This document shows positions 42,239 through 51,596 of a stretch of 64,000 nt of DNA, piece by piece. The DNA lies in the NCBI GenBank assembly GCA_965262605.1, contig CBDHFN010000003.1, positions 682,001 through 746,000 on the forward strand. Reading direction: 5' to 3'. The position numbers and the translations under genes were made by a program. The number at the start of each line of letters is the position of its first letter. Position 1 is the stretch's first letter. This stretch comes from CBDHFN01 sp965262605 (lineage in GTDB: Bacteria; Pseudomonadota; Alphaproteobacteria; JASGCL01). Below the pieces are notes generated by a model. It saw nothing but the letters and a program-made list of their open reading frames with translations, ran no database searches and was not told where the DNA came from.

Positions 42239-44179
42239 TTATTTTTTTGATAATTGCAATTTATATACCAACTCAATCGCGCTGTCAACAGACATATTTT
42301 CATTTGCCATTGAACCTAATTGCCGAACGCTTATTTCGTTATTTTGGGCTTCTTTTTCACCGACAACAAATAAAACTGGCACGAATTTCGTGGAATGCTC
42401 GCGCACTTTGTAATTAATTTTTTCATTGCGGCAATCAATCGCGGCGCGATACCCCTTGGCAGTTAATAAATCAACAATTTTTTGCCCATATTCATCAGCC
42501 GAAGAAGTAATTGTCGCCACGATAATTTGCATGGGTGCTAGCCAGAAAGGCAAACGACCCGCGTAATTTTCAATTAAAATGCCGATAAATCGCTCAAATG
42601 ACCCTAAAATCGCGCGGTGCAACATAACTGGGCGTTTCCGTTCGCCATCAGATGCCACGAATAACGCATCAAGCCGTTCGGGCAAGACAAAATCCACTTG
42701 AAAAGTGCCGCATTGCCAATCGCGTCCAATCGCATCGCGCAAAACATATTCTAATTTTGGTCCATAAAACGCGCCTTCACCCGCAAAAATTGTGTAAGCA
42801 ATCCCCGATTCTTCAATCGCATTTTTTAAGGTTTCTTCGGCTTTATTCCAAATTTCAAGGCTGCCCGCGTATTTTTCTGGACGGGTGGATAATTTTACCC
42901 GCACATCATAAAACCCAAAATCATGGTATACTGCCAATAAAAATTCATTGAATTTTTGGCATTCCGCGACAATCTGGTCTTCGGTGCAAAAAATATGCGC
43001 ATCATCTTGGGTAAAAGCCCGCACCCGCATTATGCCATGCAACGCCCCCGATGGTTCATAGCGATGACAAGCCCCAAATTCCGCCATGCGCAAGGGCAAA
43101 TCGCGGTATGACCGTAAACCTTGGCGAAAAATTTGCACATGGCAGGGGCAATTCATCGGTTTTAATGCCATAATGCGTTTTTCATTTTGGTCTTTATCAT
43201 CGCCACCTTCATCAACTTCGGTGATGAACATATTTTCGCGATATTTATCCCAATGCCCCGACATTTCCCATAAATGCCTGTCAACTAATTGCGGGGTTTT
43301 AACTTCTACATAGCCATTTTCGGCTTGTTTTTGGCGCATATATTGCTCAATAATCGTCCAAATTTTCCAACCATTCGGATGCCAAAATACCGAACCCGTG
43401 GCTTCTTCTTGAATATGGAATAAATCCATTTGTTTGCCTAATTTGCGGTGGTCGCGCCGTTCTGCTTCGGCTAATTGGGTAAGATATTGCGCCAATTCCG
43501 CATCATTGCGCCAAATTGTGCCATACATGCGTTGCAATTGCTGATTATTTTTATCACCACGCCAATAAGCCCCCGATAATTTCATTAATTTAAAAGCCTT
43601 GCCCAGCTTGCCAACCGATGGTAAATGCGGACCACGGCATAAATCCAACCATTCACCTTGTTTGTAAATGGTAATTTCGGCATCTTCGGGCAGGGTTTTA
43701 ATATGTTCGGCTTTATAAACTTCGCCAATTTTGGTGAAATACGCGATAGCATCGTCTCTTTGCCAAACTTCGCGCACAAAAGCCTCGTTTCTATCAACTA
43801 TTTGTGCCATTCTGGCTTCAATTTTTGCAAAATCATCAATACTAAATGGGGTTTCGCGCACAAAATCATAATAAAAGCCATTTTCAATCGCAGGTCCAAA
43901 AGTAATTTGCGTATGGGGATATAATTCTTGCACCGCTTGGGCAAGGATATGGGCGCAATCATGCCGTAAAATTTCCATAGCATCGTCGTCTTCGCGGGTA
44001 ATAAATTCCACGCGCGCCCCATCAGGAATAACGCGCGATAAATCCCAAATATCACCATTAATACGCATTGCAATCGCCGATTTGCCCAAAGATTTTGCGA
44101 TTTGCTGGGCGCAATCAATGCCATTAATGCCATCTTCAAATTTTCGTTTATCGCCATTGGGCAAAATAATTTCAGTCAT
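42239..44179 (-). CDS. thrS: Threonyl-tRNA synthetase
   Basis: A 646-residue class II synthetase with TGS domain (starting at MTEIILPNGDKRKF), editing domain with HDCAHILAQA, and catalytic core containing MNCPCHVQIF, RMAEFGACHRYEPSGALHG and the C-terminal GRLPFWLAPMQI anticodon-binding region. Length is typical. I chose ATG 44179 where homology begins; an open frame further upstream runs into the glycosyltransferase gene. infC follows after 27 bases, the classical thrS-infC order. rpmI and rplT, which often follow infC, are not here. Confidence 0.95.
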   Translation of the reverse strand: MTEIILPNGDKRKFEDGINGIDCAQQIAKSLGKSAIAMRINGDIWDLSRVIPDGARVEFITREDDDAMEILRHDCAHILAQAVQELYPHTQITFGPAIENGFYYDFVRETPFSIDDFAKIEARMAQIVDRNEAFVREVWQRDDAIAYFTKIGEVYKAEHIKTLPEDAEITIYKQGEWLDLCRGPHLPSVGKLGKAFKLMKLSGAYWRGDKNNQQLQRMYGTIWRNDAELAQYLTQLAEAERRDHRKLGKQMDLFHIQEEATGSVFWHPNGWKIWTIIEQYMRQKQAENGYVEVKTPQLVDRHLWEMSGHWDKYRENMFITEVDEGGDDKDQNEKRIMALKPMNCPCHVQIFRQGLRSYRDLPLRMAEFGACHRYEPSGALHGIMRVRAFTQDDAHIFCTEDQIVAECQKFNEFLLAVYHDFGFYDVRVKLSTRPEKYAGSLEIWNKAEETLKNAIEESGIAYTIFAGEGAFYGPKLEYVLRDAIGRDWQCGTFQVDFVLPERLDALFVASDGERKRPVMLHRAILGSFERFIGILIENYAGRLPFWLAPMQIIVATITSSADEYGQKIVDLLTAKGYRAAIDCRNEKINYKVREHSTKFVPVLFVVGEKEAQNNEISVRQLGSMANENMSVDSAIELVYKLQLSKK

Positions 44180-44201
44180 GATATAGTTAATATGGTTATT
44201 T

Positions 44202-45092
44202 TTAATAATTTGCAAGAATTTTTTGGACTTGCAAGACAATTTCATCGCAATTATTTTGATTAAATTGCAAAATTTCAAATTTTGCCCCAAAAGGGCAAGA
44301 AATAATCGGGTCAGAAAATTCACTAAACAACCAATATGATGGGCAACCAGCCATGGTGATAATATGCATCGGTCCCGTATCATTGCCAATCGCCATCGTG
44401 GCTCCACGGGCAATTTGCGCAATATCGTGCAATTCAGTTTGGTTGCATAAATTAGTCGCTTCGGTATCATGGCTTAGCATCGCGCCCAAAAGCGATTCGC
44501 TTTTGCCACCAATTACCACGGGGTGAATTTTTTGTTTTATCATGCTTTTTGCAATTTTTGTGTAATATTCTAAGGGAAATCGTTTTTCAAGGCGGTTTTG
44601 CGAACAGCCAACCGCCAATAATCCATATCGTTGTGGTAATTTAAAATCTTTTTTTGAAACTAAATAATCAACGCTTGGGTCGGGGGATTCGTGAATATTA
44701 CCATATACTAATTGCGCGGCTAATCGTTTGGGGGTGTTAAGCTCATCGCGGTAGATATTTTGATCCTGCCAAACATTGCTTACCCGACCATTCCATAATT
44801 TTATGCCGCTAAACCAATATAAAATATCGGTAAAGCTATTGGTTTGTAAATCATAAACCGCATCAAATTTCATTGCTTTAATTTTATATCCAAAATAAGG
44901 CAGAGCCCAAGTCTTGCGCCTGTCCATCGTAATAATTTTAACGGGCGCGATTTTTTTCATTAATTCCACAAACGAAGGAGCGGTTAAAATAGTGCAATTT
45001 TCCGCGCCATGTTTTTTAATAATGGCATTAATTGCACCTTGGGATAGGATAATATCACCCAAAGCACCAAATTTAATAATTAAAATTTTCAT
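44202..45092 (-). CDS. Glycosyltransferase family 9 (heptosyltransferase-like)
   Basis: A 296-residue protein of the ADP-heptose:LPS transferase family. It has the N-terminal KILIIKFGALGDIILSQGAI, a central GLLAVGCSQNRLEKRFPLEYY and the nucleotide-sugar motif AIGNDTGPMHIITMAGCP near the C terminus. Members transfer heptose or related sugars in lipopolysaccharide core synthesis on the inner face of the membrane. It is upstream of thrS with a 22-base gap; whether they share a transcript is not clear. Exact donor and acceptor are not predictable. Confidence 0.85.
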   Translation of the reverse strand: MKILIIKFGALGDIILSQGAINAIIKKHGAENCTILTAPSFVELMKKIAPVKIITMDRRKTWALPYFGYKIKAMKFDAVYDLQTNSFTDILYWFSGIKLWNGRVSNVWQDQNIYRDELNTPKRLAAQLVYGNIHESPDPSVDYLVSKKDFKLPQRYGLLAVGCSQNRLEKRFPLEYYTKIAKSMIKQKIHPVVIGGKSESLLGAMLSHDTEATNLCNQTELHDIAQIARGATMAIGNDTGPMHIITMAGCPSYWLFSEFSDPIISCPFGAKFEILQFNQNNCDEIVLQVQKILANY

Positions 45093-45148
45093 AAACCCTG
45101 ATTCCTCATAAGTTTAATAGCATAATATATCAGATATTTCAATAAATT

Positions 45149-45565
45149 TTAGAATTTAATTATCACGCTAATCACGATTATTATCATTAAGATGGTGGGA
45201 ATTTCATTGAAAAACCGAAAATATTTTGGGGTAAATATATTTTGTCCATTGGCTAATAACCGCCGATGATAAGCATCACGCATATGGCAAATTGTCATGA
45301 ATATCACGCAAGAAAATTTTACCAAAAACCATGATTCACGCCAATATTCGCCCCAATATGCCAATAATAAACCACTAATATAAGCCACAATCATGGCGGG
45401 ATTCATGATATAGCGCAGTAATTTTTTTTCCATCACCATAAAAATTTCATGAGTTTTTATGTCGTTAAAATGGGTCGCGTGATAAATAAAAAGCCGCGGT
45501 AAATATAATAAACCCGCCATCCAACTTATGATGGCAAGGATATGAATAATTTTGATGGTTAACAT
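45149..45565 (-). CDS. hemJ: Protoporphyrinogen IX oxidase HemJ
   Basis: A 138-residue integral membrane protein with four hydrophobic segments and the HemJ pattern: IKIIHILAIISWMAGLLYLP with an invariant histidine, EKKLLRYIMNPAMI and FRFFNEIPTILMIIIV. It oxidises protoporphyrinogen IX to protoporphyrin IX in haem synthesis. Its start overlaps the hemE stop by seven bases. The gene order hemE-hemJ is common in alphaproteobacteria and supports the call. Confidence 0.9.
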   Translation of the reverse strand: MLTIKIIHILAIISWMAGLLYLPRLFIYHATHFNDIKTHEIFMVMEKKLLRYIMNPAMIVAYISGLLLAYWGEYWRESWFLVKFSCVIFMTICHMRDAYHRRLLANGQNIFTPKYFRFFNEIPTILMIIIVISVIIKF

Positions 45566-46578
45566 GCTCTTACCCGTTTAATCAAGGCTTCAACATGGGC
45601 AATTGGCGTGTCTTTATCAATACCATGCCCCAAATTCATAATAAATCGGCGGTTTTGCGTGGCAATTCGCAATTTATCAAGGCTGGATAATAAATAATCA
45701 CCACCAACTTTAAGAATCATTGGGTCAAGATTGCCTTGTAAGCAAATATTTTGCGGTTCAATTAAGTTGATAACTGATGACATGCTGATAAATTGATCCA
45801 CGCCCAACGCTTCGGGTTGCAGAAAATTACTATACGCGCCCAAACCATTTGATAAGCCCTTGGCAAAAAATATTATCGGCACGGACGGGTTCATTGCTTG
45901 CTTGATTTGCCAATGGGGTTTGAAAATATGCTGCTCAATGCTATCAAATGGGCATAATCCTGCCCAACTATCAAATACTTGGGCGATATTTATGCCCGAA
46001 TCGGCTTGTTTATTAAGAAATGCACTGATGGCTTGGGTTAATAAATTCAGTAATTGTTGAAATTTTTCGGGATATTGTAAGGCAAAAACGCGCGCTTTCA
46101 TAAAATCACGGCTTGTGTGCCCCTCAATCATATAGCAAGCAAGCGTGAACGCCCCGCCCGCAAAACCGATTAAATCTTTATCTTGGGCTAAATTGGCACG
46201 GATAAGCTTAATGGCTTGGTAAACTGGGGCTAATTTTGCATGAAATTCTTCGTGATTAAATCCAGCATTAATAATTTGCATTAATTGGCTTGTGTTTAAT
46301 CTTGGACCCTCATTTTCCAAAAAATCAACCTGCATACCCAAGGCATCGGGAATCACTAGAATATCGCTAAATAAAATCGCGGCATCAACATCAAAACGCG
46401 CAACAGGTTGCAATGTGACTTCGCAAGCCAGTTCGGGCGTATAACATAATTGCAGGAAATTTTTAACATTTTTCCGAATATTGCGGTATTCGGGCAAATA
46501 TCGTCCAGCTTGGCGCATTAACCAAATGGGCGGGATTTGGGGCATTTCACCGCGAATCGCTTGGTATAATTTTGTCAT
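45559..46578 (-). CDS. hemE: Uroporphyrinogen decarboxylase
   Basis: A 339-residue cytosolic enzyme that decarboxylates uroporphyrinogen III to coproporphyrinogen III. Signatures: PPIWLMRQAGRYLPEYR at the N terminus (substrate-binding arginines), VARFDVDAAILFSDILVIP and the late NLGHGIDKDTP. I chose ATG 46578, which overlaps the amrA stop by one base (TAATG); an upstream frame would intrude into amrA. It is the middle gene of amrA-hemE-hemJ. Confidence 0.95.
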   Translation of the reverse strand: MTKLYQAIRGEMPQIPPIWLMRQAGRYLPEYRNIRKNVKNFLQLCYTPELACEVTLQPVARFDVDAAILFSDILVIPDALGMQVDFLENEGPRLNTSQLMQIINAGFNHEEFHAKLAPVYQAIKLIRANLAQDKDLIGFAGGAFTLACYMIEGHTSRDFMKARVFALQYPEKFQQLLNLLTQAISAFLNKQADSGINIAQVFDSWAGLCPFDSIEQHIFKPHWQIKQAMNPSVPIIFFAKGLSNGLGAYSNFLQPEALGVDQFISMSSVINLIEPQNICLQGNLDPMILKVGGDYLLSSLDKLRIATQNRRFIMNLGHGIDKDTPIAHVEALIKRVRAC

Positions 46579-47180
46579 TACCGCGACCTTGATAAAGGCG
46601 GAAATTCGCAAGGCAGGGTTTTATCAGCTTGATAAGTCCATGCCTGAAAATTGGGCGACCAATGTTCGGCGGGCAAGCCCGCTTTTTCCTTTAAATGGGA
46701 TAAAAATTGCACTTTATCAGGAATTTGTTCCCAAACTGATGGTAAATAAACGGCGCGTTTATCGCCATCAGCGATGACTAAGCCATCAATATTCGGGCGC
46801 AATAACGATAATAATTCTTGTTCATCGGCAAATTCGCGTTTAGTCATTGGCGTTAAAACTGAAATACTTATCATTAAACCTGCCATTTCATCAATATTTA
46901 TGGGGTTAAATCTTCGGTCAAAAAAAGCCGATGCAATAGCGTTCGCGGCAACATCGGCGCATAAAGGGCGGTGCGCTTCAATCGTGCCAATACAGCCCCG
47001 TAAGCGATTTTCGCGCGTAAGGGTAATAAAACTTGCGCCATTTTCTTGAAGAATTGGCGGGAAATCTTGAATGCGCATGGTGGGCATTTGCTTGGTATTA
47101 TGATATTGCAAAATCATTTGCACGCAAAGCATAAATAAATCATGCGCATGTGCCGCCAGCGGTGATGTTTTTTCGTCCAT
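46578..47180 (-). CDS. amrA: AMMECR1-domain protein (AmmeMemoRadiSam system A-like)
   Basis: A 200-residue protein with the AMMECR1 hallmark LRGCIGT at 60-66, followed by RPLCADVAANAIASAFFDRRF and ISVLTPM, and a C-terminal WEQIPDKVQFLSHLKEKAGL. In many bacteria it is encoded together with Memo and radical-SAM partners; here neither is nearby. Its function is not established. Translational coupling with hemE is direct (one-base overlap), placing it in the haem operon. Confidence 0.85.
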   Translation of the reverse strand: MDEKTSPLAAHAHDLFMLCVQMILQYHNTKQMPTMRIQDFPPILQENGASFITLTRENRLRGCIGTIEAHRPLCADVAANAIASAFFDRRFNPINIDEMAGLMISISVLTPMTKREFADEQELLSLLRPNIDGLVIADGDKRAVYLPSVWEQIPDKVQFLSHLKEKAGLPAEHWSPNFQAWTYQADKTLPCEFPPLSRSR

Positions 47181-47276
47181 AAAATCTTAGCCTTAAAATA
47201 TTCATTATTATTAATTATATGATTCTTCGCAAATTGCAATAAAAACATTCGCTTGCAAGCTAAGGATAAATAAAAA

Positions 47277-47930
47277 TTATAGTAAACTTGTTATATCCTT
47301 AGCATCTATAAAATTATAAAAAATCCCCATTAAATTCACAATAGGTATATCATGTTCAAATTTCATGGATTTGCTACTTTCATCCCAATATAATATATTA
47401 AAAATCATGGCGCCCTTATCATCTATATCACGGGATTCTAACAACCCCAATGAAAAATAATTTTTATTATTGCATTTTTTTGGCGACAAATAAGCAACAA
47501 TATCATTGTGTTGAAAAGCAATTTCACCCAATTCAATATCTTTATTATTGGGCTTCGCAATAATTAATGATTCGTGCCCCCCTTTTACATAATGGCGATT
47601 TTGTGTCGTTAACGCCAATAAACCATGGGCAAATGTTTCCATTTTAACGGAATTTAAAGACCATTTTCTTAACGAGCTCCCGCAAATATTGTTGCCAATC
47701 GCCTTAATATTTGCATTTTTCGTCCAAGGTGCGTCTGTTATGTTTTTAGTTGTGATATAACCAGTTAATTTGTCGCCTATTTTATTAAGGCGTGATGCGT
47801 GCTTAACGACATCGTCATCCTTATTTAAGTCATGCGCACAAATTACAAAATTTTCGTCATTGATTCGCGCATTAAATTGCTGGGCGAAATCAATAATATT
47901 ATAATTTGTTTGCGGAATATATAGCGTCAT
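47277..47930 (-). CDS. Hypothetical protein, second gene of an unknown pair
   Basis: A 217-residue protein that matches no family I know. It looks soluble: no signal peptide, no long hydrophobic segment, and several beta-type stretches. Notable parts are FVICAHDLNKDDDVVKHASR near residue 28, TTQNRHYVKGGHESLIIAKP near 107 and FNILYWDESSKSMKFEHD near 177. A GAGG ribosome site precedes ATG 47930. It starts 18 bases after the stop of the gene at 47949-48422, so they form an operon. Function cannot be inferred. Confidence 0.7.
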   Translation of the reverse strand: MTLYIPQTNYNIIDFAQQFNARINDENFVICAHDLNKDDDVVKHASRLNKIGDKLTGYITTKNITDAPWTKNANIKAIGNNICGSSLRKWSLNSVKMETFAHGLLALTTQNRHYVKGGHESLIIAKPNNKDIELGEIAFQHNDIVAYLSPKKCNNKNYFSLGLLESRDIDDKGAMIFNILYWDESSKSMKFEHDIPIVNLMGIFYNFIDAKDITSLL

Positions 47931-47948
47931 TTTTACCTCTTCGCCTAA

Positions 47949-48422
47949 TTATAGCGTTTCAAGGCTAAATGTTGCAAATTTTGCGCCACCAATATTTATA
48001 ATTTTATATAAAATTGCAACAACGATGCAATTTTCATTTCTTGTTGTAATTTCCAATAATGATTTTTCTTTAGTAATGATGTTAAAACCCTCACTATCAT
48101 CAGCATTATAGGATATTCTTTTTGAGATAGCTAAATTATTCTCATGCTTGCATTCAATTTTTGTAATTTCTTTTGCCAAGGAACTAAAAAATCTTGCTTG
48201 GGCGAATCGGTTATCAAGTTTTAAATCCAAAAATATTTTCCTAGAAAAATTCGGAATTATTTTTTGTTTATAATCAAGTATTGCGGTATTTTTAATATTA
48301 TCTTTAATTTCTTCATTAAAAATCGCTTCGGACATGACATTAAATTCTCCCTCTTGGCAAATTTTTAATTTTGTTAAATTATTTTTATATTCAATTAATT
48401 GCTGATTGCTGTTTTTAGGCAT
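47949..48422 (-). CDS. Hypothetical protein, first gene of an unknown pair
   Basis: A 157-residue protein of unknown family. It is polar, with an N-terminal helical part and a C-terminal region of mixed beta character (SLLEITTRNENCIVVAILYK). There is no signal peptide. ATG 48422 has GGAG seven bases upstream; an in-frame TTG at 48428 is less likely. The terminator of the transporter gene lies about 40 bases upstream, so transcription probably begins between them. The pair ends about 100 bases before amrA. Confidence 0.7.
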   Translation of the reverse strand: MPKNSNQQLIEYKNNLTKLKICQEGEFNVMSEAIFNEEIKDNIKNTAILDYKQKIIPNFSRKIFLDLKLDNRFAQARFFSSLAKEITKIECKHENNLAISKRISYNADDSEGFNIITKEKSLLEITTRNENCIVVAILYKIINIGGAKFATFSLETL

Positions 48423-48462
48423 AAGCAAACTCCATCTAAATTAATATATGGTAATTATATTT

Positions 48463-48497
48463 AAAAAAAAGAAGCCCCTGATTTTGTCAGGGGCTTC
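48463..48497 (-). terminator. Intrinsic terminator of the MHS transporter gene
   Basis: On the minus strand an 11-pair stem, GAAGCCCCTGA (48497-48487) with TCAGGGGCTTC (48481-48471), is followed by eight T (48470-48463). It is the strongest terminator in the window. Confidence 0.92.
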
Positions 48498-48508
48498 AAT
48501 ATTAAATA

Positions 48509-50224
48509 TTAATCACCAGCATAAATATCTTTGTCTTTATTTTCAGGGACAAAGATAAAACCAATGACAAAAGTCATGGCTGCAATGATGATGGGATACC
48601 ATAAACCATTGTAAATATTACCGGTCTGTGCCACAATTGCAAAGCTGGTCGTTGGCAATAAACCACCAAACCAGCCATTACCAATGTGATAAGGCAAAGA
48701 CATGCCAGAATAACGAATTCTGGTTGGGAATAATTCCACTAAGGCAGCGGCGATTGGACCATAAACCATGGTAACCAAAATAACCAAATAAGTTAATAAA
48801 GCAATTAATGTTACTTTGTCAACTTTCGCTGGGTCTGCTTTTTCTGGGTATCCCGCTGCTTTTAAAGCATCGCCAACCGCGGTTTTAAATGCTTTATCCT
48901 TGGCGGCAACGGCATCTTTACCTGCTTGGGCAATGGCGGCATCATCTTTGCCTTCGGCTTTAGCGGCTTCTTCGGCATCTTTCTTAACGCTTGCAATTGC
49001 GTAAGATTCAATTTCCGTTTCACCAATTTTAATCTTAGCAACCGAACCAGCTTCGCCAGCTTGATTATCATAACTTACGGCGCGCCCAGCCAATAATTGC
49101 TTGGTAATATCGCAACTACTGGTGAATTTTGCCGTGCCAGTTGGATTAAATTGGAACGAACATTCTTTCGCATCGGCAATCACCAAAACCGCGTTGTTTT
49201 TTTGCGCGGCGGCTAAGTCGGGGTTGCCAGCTTCGGTAATTTTCTTAAATACGGGGAAATAAGTTAATACCGCCAATAAACAACCAGCTAAAATAATGTT
49301 TTTGCGTCCAATTTTATCAGATAAAATCCCAAACACGATGAAAAACGGCGTGCCGATAATCAATGAAATTGCAATATAAATATTAGCATCTGCGCCATTG
49401 ATTTTCAAAGTTTGCGTTAAGAAAAATAAAGCATAAAATTGCCCAGTATACCAAACAACAGCTTGACCAGCGGTTAAACCAAATAAAGCAATCAGAGCCC
49501 ATTTGGCATTTTCCCATTTACCAAAAGCTTCGCTTAATGGTGCCTTGGAAGTTTTGCCTTCGCTTTTCATTTTCTTAAATGCTGGTGATTCTTCCATGCT
49601 TAAACGGATATAAACGGACACAGCCAATAATAAAATTGAAATTAGGAATGGCACGCGCCAGCCCCATGCAGCAAATTCATCTTCGCCAGTATATGTGCGA
49701 ACGCCCAAAATTACCAATAATGAAATCATTAAACCGACGGTTGCGGTTGTTTGAATCCACGAAGTAAAATAGCCGCGTTGCCCAGCGGGTGCATGTTCGG
49801 CAACATAAATTGCTGCACCGCCATATTCACCGCCCAAAGCCAAACCTTGAAGTAGGCGCAAACCGATTAATATAACTGGTGCCGCCACGCCAATCGTGGC
49901 GTAATTTGGCAAAATACCGACCAAAAAAGTTGACAAACCCATAATTACGATAGTAATTAAAAATGTGTATTTGCGTCCGACTAAATCGCCCAGCCTTCCG
50001 AAAAATAACGCGCCAAATGGGCGCACAATAAAACCAGCGGCAAAGGCTAACAAAGCAAAAATAAATGCTGAACCAGCATCAAGCCCTGAGAAAAATTGTT
50101 TGGCTATAATGCCTGCTAATGAGCCGTATAAATAAAAATCATACCATTCAAACACGGTCCCAATGGACGAAGCGGCAATGACTTTAATATCACCCTTTGT
50201 AAGTTTTCTTGATGTTTTTGACAT
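48509..50224 (-). CDS. MFS transporter, metabolite:H+ symporter family
   Basis: A 571-residue twelve-segment transporter. The N-terminal half has GTVFEWYDFYLYG, the loop motif GRLGDLVGRKYTF and GLALGGEYGGAAIYVAEHAP, all typical of the ProP/KgtP/ShiA group; a second copy GILSDKIGRKNII starts the C-terminal half. An insertion of about 130 residues, alanine/lysine-rich with FNPTGTAKFTSSCDI, separates segments in the second half; I believe such inserts also occur in other proteobacterial family members. AAGGAGG precedes the start. The substrate is probably an organic acid or osmolyte. A strong terminator follows. Confidence 0.85.
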   Translation of the reverse strand: MSKTSRKLTKGDIKVIAASSIGTVFEWYDFYLYGSLAGIIAKQFFSGLDAGSAFIFALLAFAAGFIVRPFGALFFGRLGDLVGRKYTFLITIVIMGLSTFLVGILPNYATIGVAAPVILIGLRLLQGLALGGEYGGAAIYVAEHAPAGQRGYFTSWIQTTATVGLMISLLVILGVRTYTGEDEFAAWGWRVPFLISILLLAVSVYIRLSMEESPAFKKMKSEGKTSKAPLSEAFGKWENAKWALIALFGLTAGQAVVWYTGQFYALFFLTQTLKINGADANIYIAISLIIGTPFFIVFGILSDKIGRKNIILAGCLLAVLTYFPVFKKITEAGNPDLAAAQKNNAVLVIADAKECSFQFNPTGTAKFTSSCDITKQLLAGRAVSYDNQAGEAGSVAKIKIGETEIESYAIASVKKDAEEAAKAEGKDDAAIAQAGKDAVAAKDKAFKTAVGDALKAAGYPEKADPAKVDKVTLIALLTYLVILVTMVYGPIAAALVELFPTRIRYSGMSLPYHIGNGWFGGLLPTTSFAIVAQTGNIYNGLWYPIIIAAMTFVIGFIFVPENKDKDIYAGD

Positions 50225-50525
50225 AAAATGGATCCTCCTTAAAAACCCTGTTCACGCAATTTATCAAATTAAACTTGTTTTTGCAAGATTTTTTTATTGG
50301 TATTCCCTATTTTTAAAAAAAACTGGCGGTGCAAACATATTTTAATATCTAAAAACGCCATGAATAACCCGTTTGTTTGGCATTGAATCTTGCATTTTTA
50401 TTAAATAATTAAATAAATAGGGTAATCAAGGTATAAGATTAAAAACTTACAAAATCCTCTATTATAATATTGACATCATGCTTTAATTAATTTAAAATAC
50501 ACAAATAACAACATTAGGAGGTATT
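50225..50525. other. 301-base divergent intergenic region
   Basis: It separates the MHS transporter gene from the phosphonate-binding protein gene. It carries the leader and AAGGAGG site of the former and the promoter of the latter (50470-50498). I see no gene or riboswitch-like fold in it. Confidence 0.6.
50470..50498 (+). promoter_or_regulatory. Sigma-70 promoter of the phosphonate cluster
   Basis: TTGACA (50470-50475), 17-base spacer, TAAAAT (50493-50498). Transcription would begin near 50505, giving a leader of about 20 bases that holds TTAGGAGGT ahead of the ATG at 50526. Confidence 0.7.
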
Positions 50526-51542
50526 ATGTTAAAACAAAAATTATTAGCAAGTCTTGCAGGCTTAGTGGGGCTGGCAACAATTGCTATGGCGCAAACCACT
50601 GAGTTATTAGTGTATACTGCATTAGAAACAGACCAAATGAAGCCGTATAAAGAAGCGTTTGAAAAAGCAAATCCCGGAATTGTCATTAAATGGGTGCGCG
50701 ATTCGACGGGCGTTGTAACTGCAAAATTATTGGCGGAAAAAGCAAACCCGCAAGCTGACTTTGTCTGGGGTTTAGCCGCAACTTCTTTGGCAGTGCTTGA
50801 AGATGAAAAAATGTTGTTAGCATATGAACCAAAGGGTTATAAAGATTTAAATCCAGCCTTTAATGATGATAATAAAGTTCCTTATTGGGTTGGCATGGAT
50901 GTTTGGGGTGCAACAATTTGTTTTAACACGGTTGAAGCGGCAAAACTTAACATTCCAAAACCAACTTCATGGAAAGATTTAACAAAACCCATTTACAAAG
51001 GGCAAATTTCAATGCCTAATGCTGCGTCTTCGGGCACAGGTTTATTGGATGTTACTTCTTGGTTGCAAATGTTTGGTGAAAAAGAAGGCTGGGCATTCAT
51101 GGATGCTTTGCATGAAAATATTGGACAATACACCCATTCAGGTTCAAAACCATGCCGTCAAGCTGGCGCTGGCGAATTTGTAGTCGGTATTTCGTTTGAA
51201 TATCGTGCCGCGCAAGTTAAATCAACTGGCGCACCGATTGATATGGTATTCCCCAAAGAAGGCTTAGGTTGGGATATTGAAACATTTGGTATTATGGCAA
51301 ATACTAAGAAATTAGATGCCGCCAAAAAATTATCCGATTTTGCGGCAAGCAAAGAAGCTAATGAATTATACCAAAAATCATGGGCGATTGTTTCGCACAA
51401 AGATGTTCACAAACCAAACCCGATTTTCCCAGCCAATTACGAACAATTATTAGTTAAAAATGATTTTCGTTGGATTGCAAAAAATCGTGATAAAATTATC
51501 AATGAATGGGTGAAACGATATTCATCTAAGTCTGAAAAATAA
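50526..51542 (+). CDS. phnS: 2-Aminoethylphosphonate-type ABC transporter substrate-binding protein
   Basis: A 338-residue periplasmic binding protein of the iron/phosphonate class. A signal peptide covers about 1-22 (ends AMAQ). It begins ELLVYTALETDQMKPYKEAF and contains WVRDSTGVVTAKLLAE, QADFVWGLAATSL and SMPNAASSGTGLLDV. The match to the 2-aminoethylphosphonate subfamily is supported by the ATPase, fused permease and PhnW genes that follow. Strong ribosome site TAGGAGG. A terminator follows, so its mRNA is probably more abundant than that of the rest of the cluster. Confidence 0.85.
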   Translation: MLKQKLLASLAGLVGLATIAMAQTTELLVYTALETDQMKPYKEAFEKANPGIVIKWVRDSTGVVTAKLLAEKANPQADFVWGLAATSLAVLEDEKMLLAYEPKGYKDLNPAFNDDNKVPYWVGMDVWGATICFNTVEAAKLNIPKPTSWKDLTKPIYKGQISMPNAASSGTGLLDVTSWLQMFGEKEGWAFMDALHENIGQYTHSGSKPCRQAGAGEFVVGISFEYRAAQVKSTGAPIDMVFPKEGLGWDIETFGIMANTKKLDAAKKLSDFAASKEANELYQKSWAIVSHKDVHKPNPIFPANYEQLLVKNDFRWIAKNRDKIINEWVKRYSSKSEK

Positions 51543-51562
51543 TTTTATTTATTCTGGGTATT

Positions 51563-51596
51563 AAGCAGGGGTTAAAGAAATTTAACCCCTGCTTTT
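51563..51596 (+). terminator. Terminator-like hairpin after phnS
   Basis: AAGCAGGGGTTAAA (51563-51576) pairs perfectly with TTTAACCCCTGCTT (51581-51594) around GAAA, a stable tetraloop; two further T follow. It should reduce read-through from phnS into the ATPase gene. Confidence 0.75.

Noticed and set aside
45097..45112. Third copy of the structured repeat (ACCCTGATTCC match near 45093-45103)
   Set aside because: Only about 11 bases match; the following sequence and the hairpins are absent.
48816..49071. Frames on both strands inside the transporter insertion
   Set aside because: The alanine/lysine-rich insert gives open shadow frames; the transporter frame is continuous through it with normal segments on both sides.
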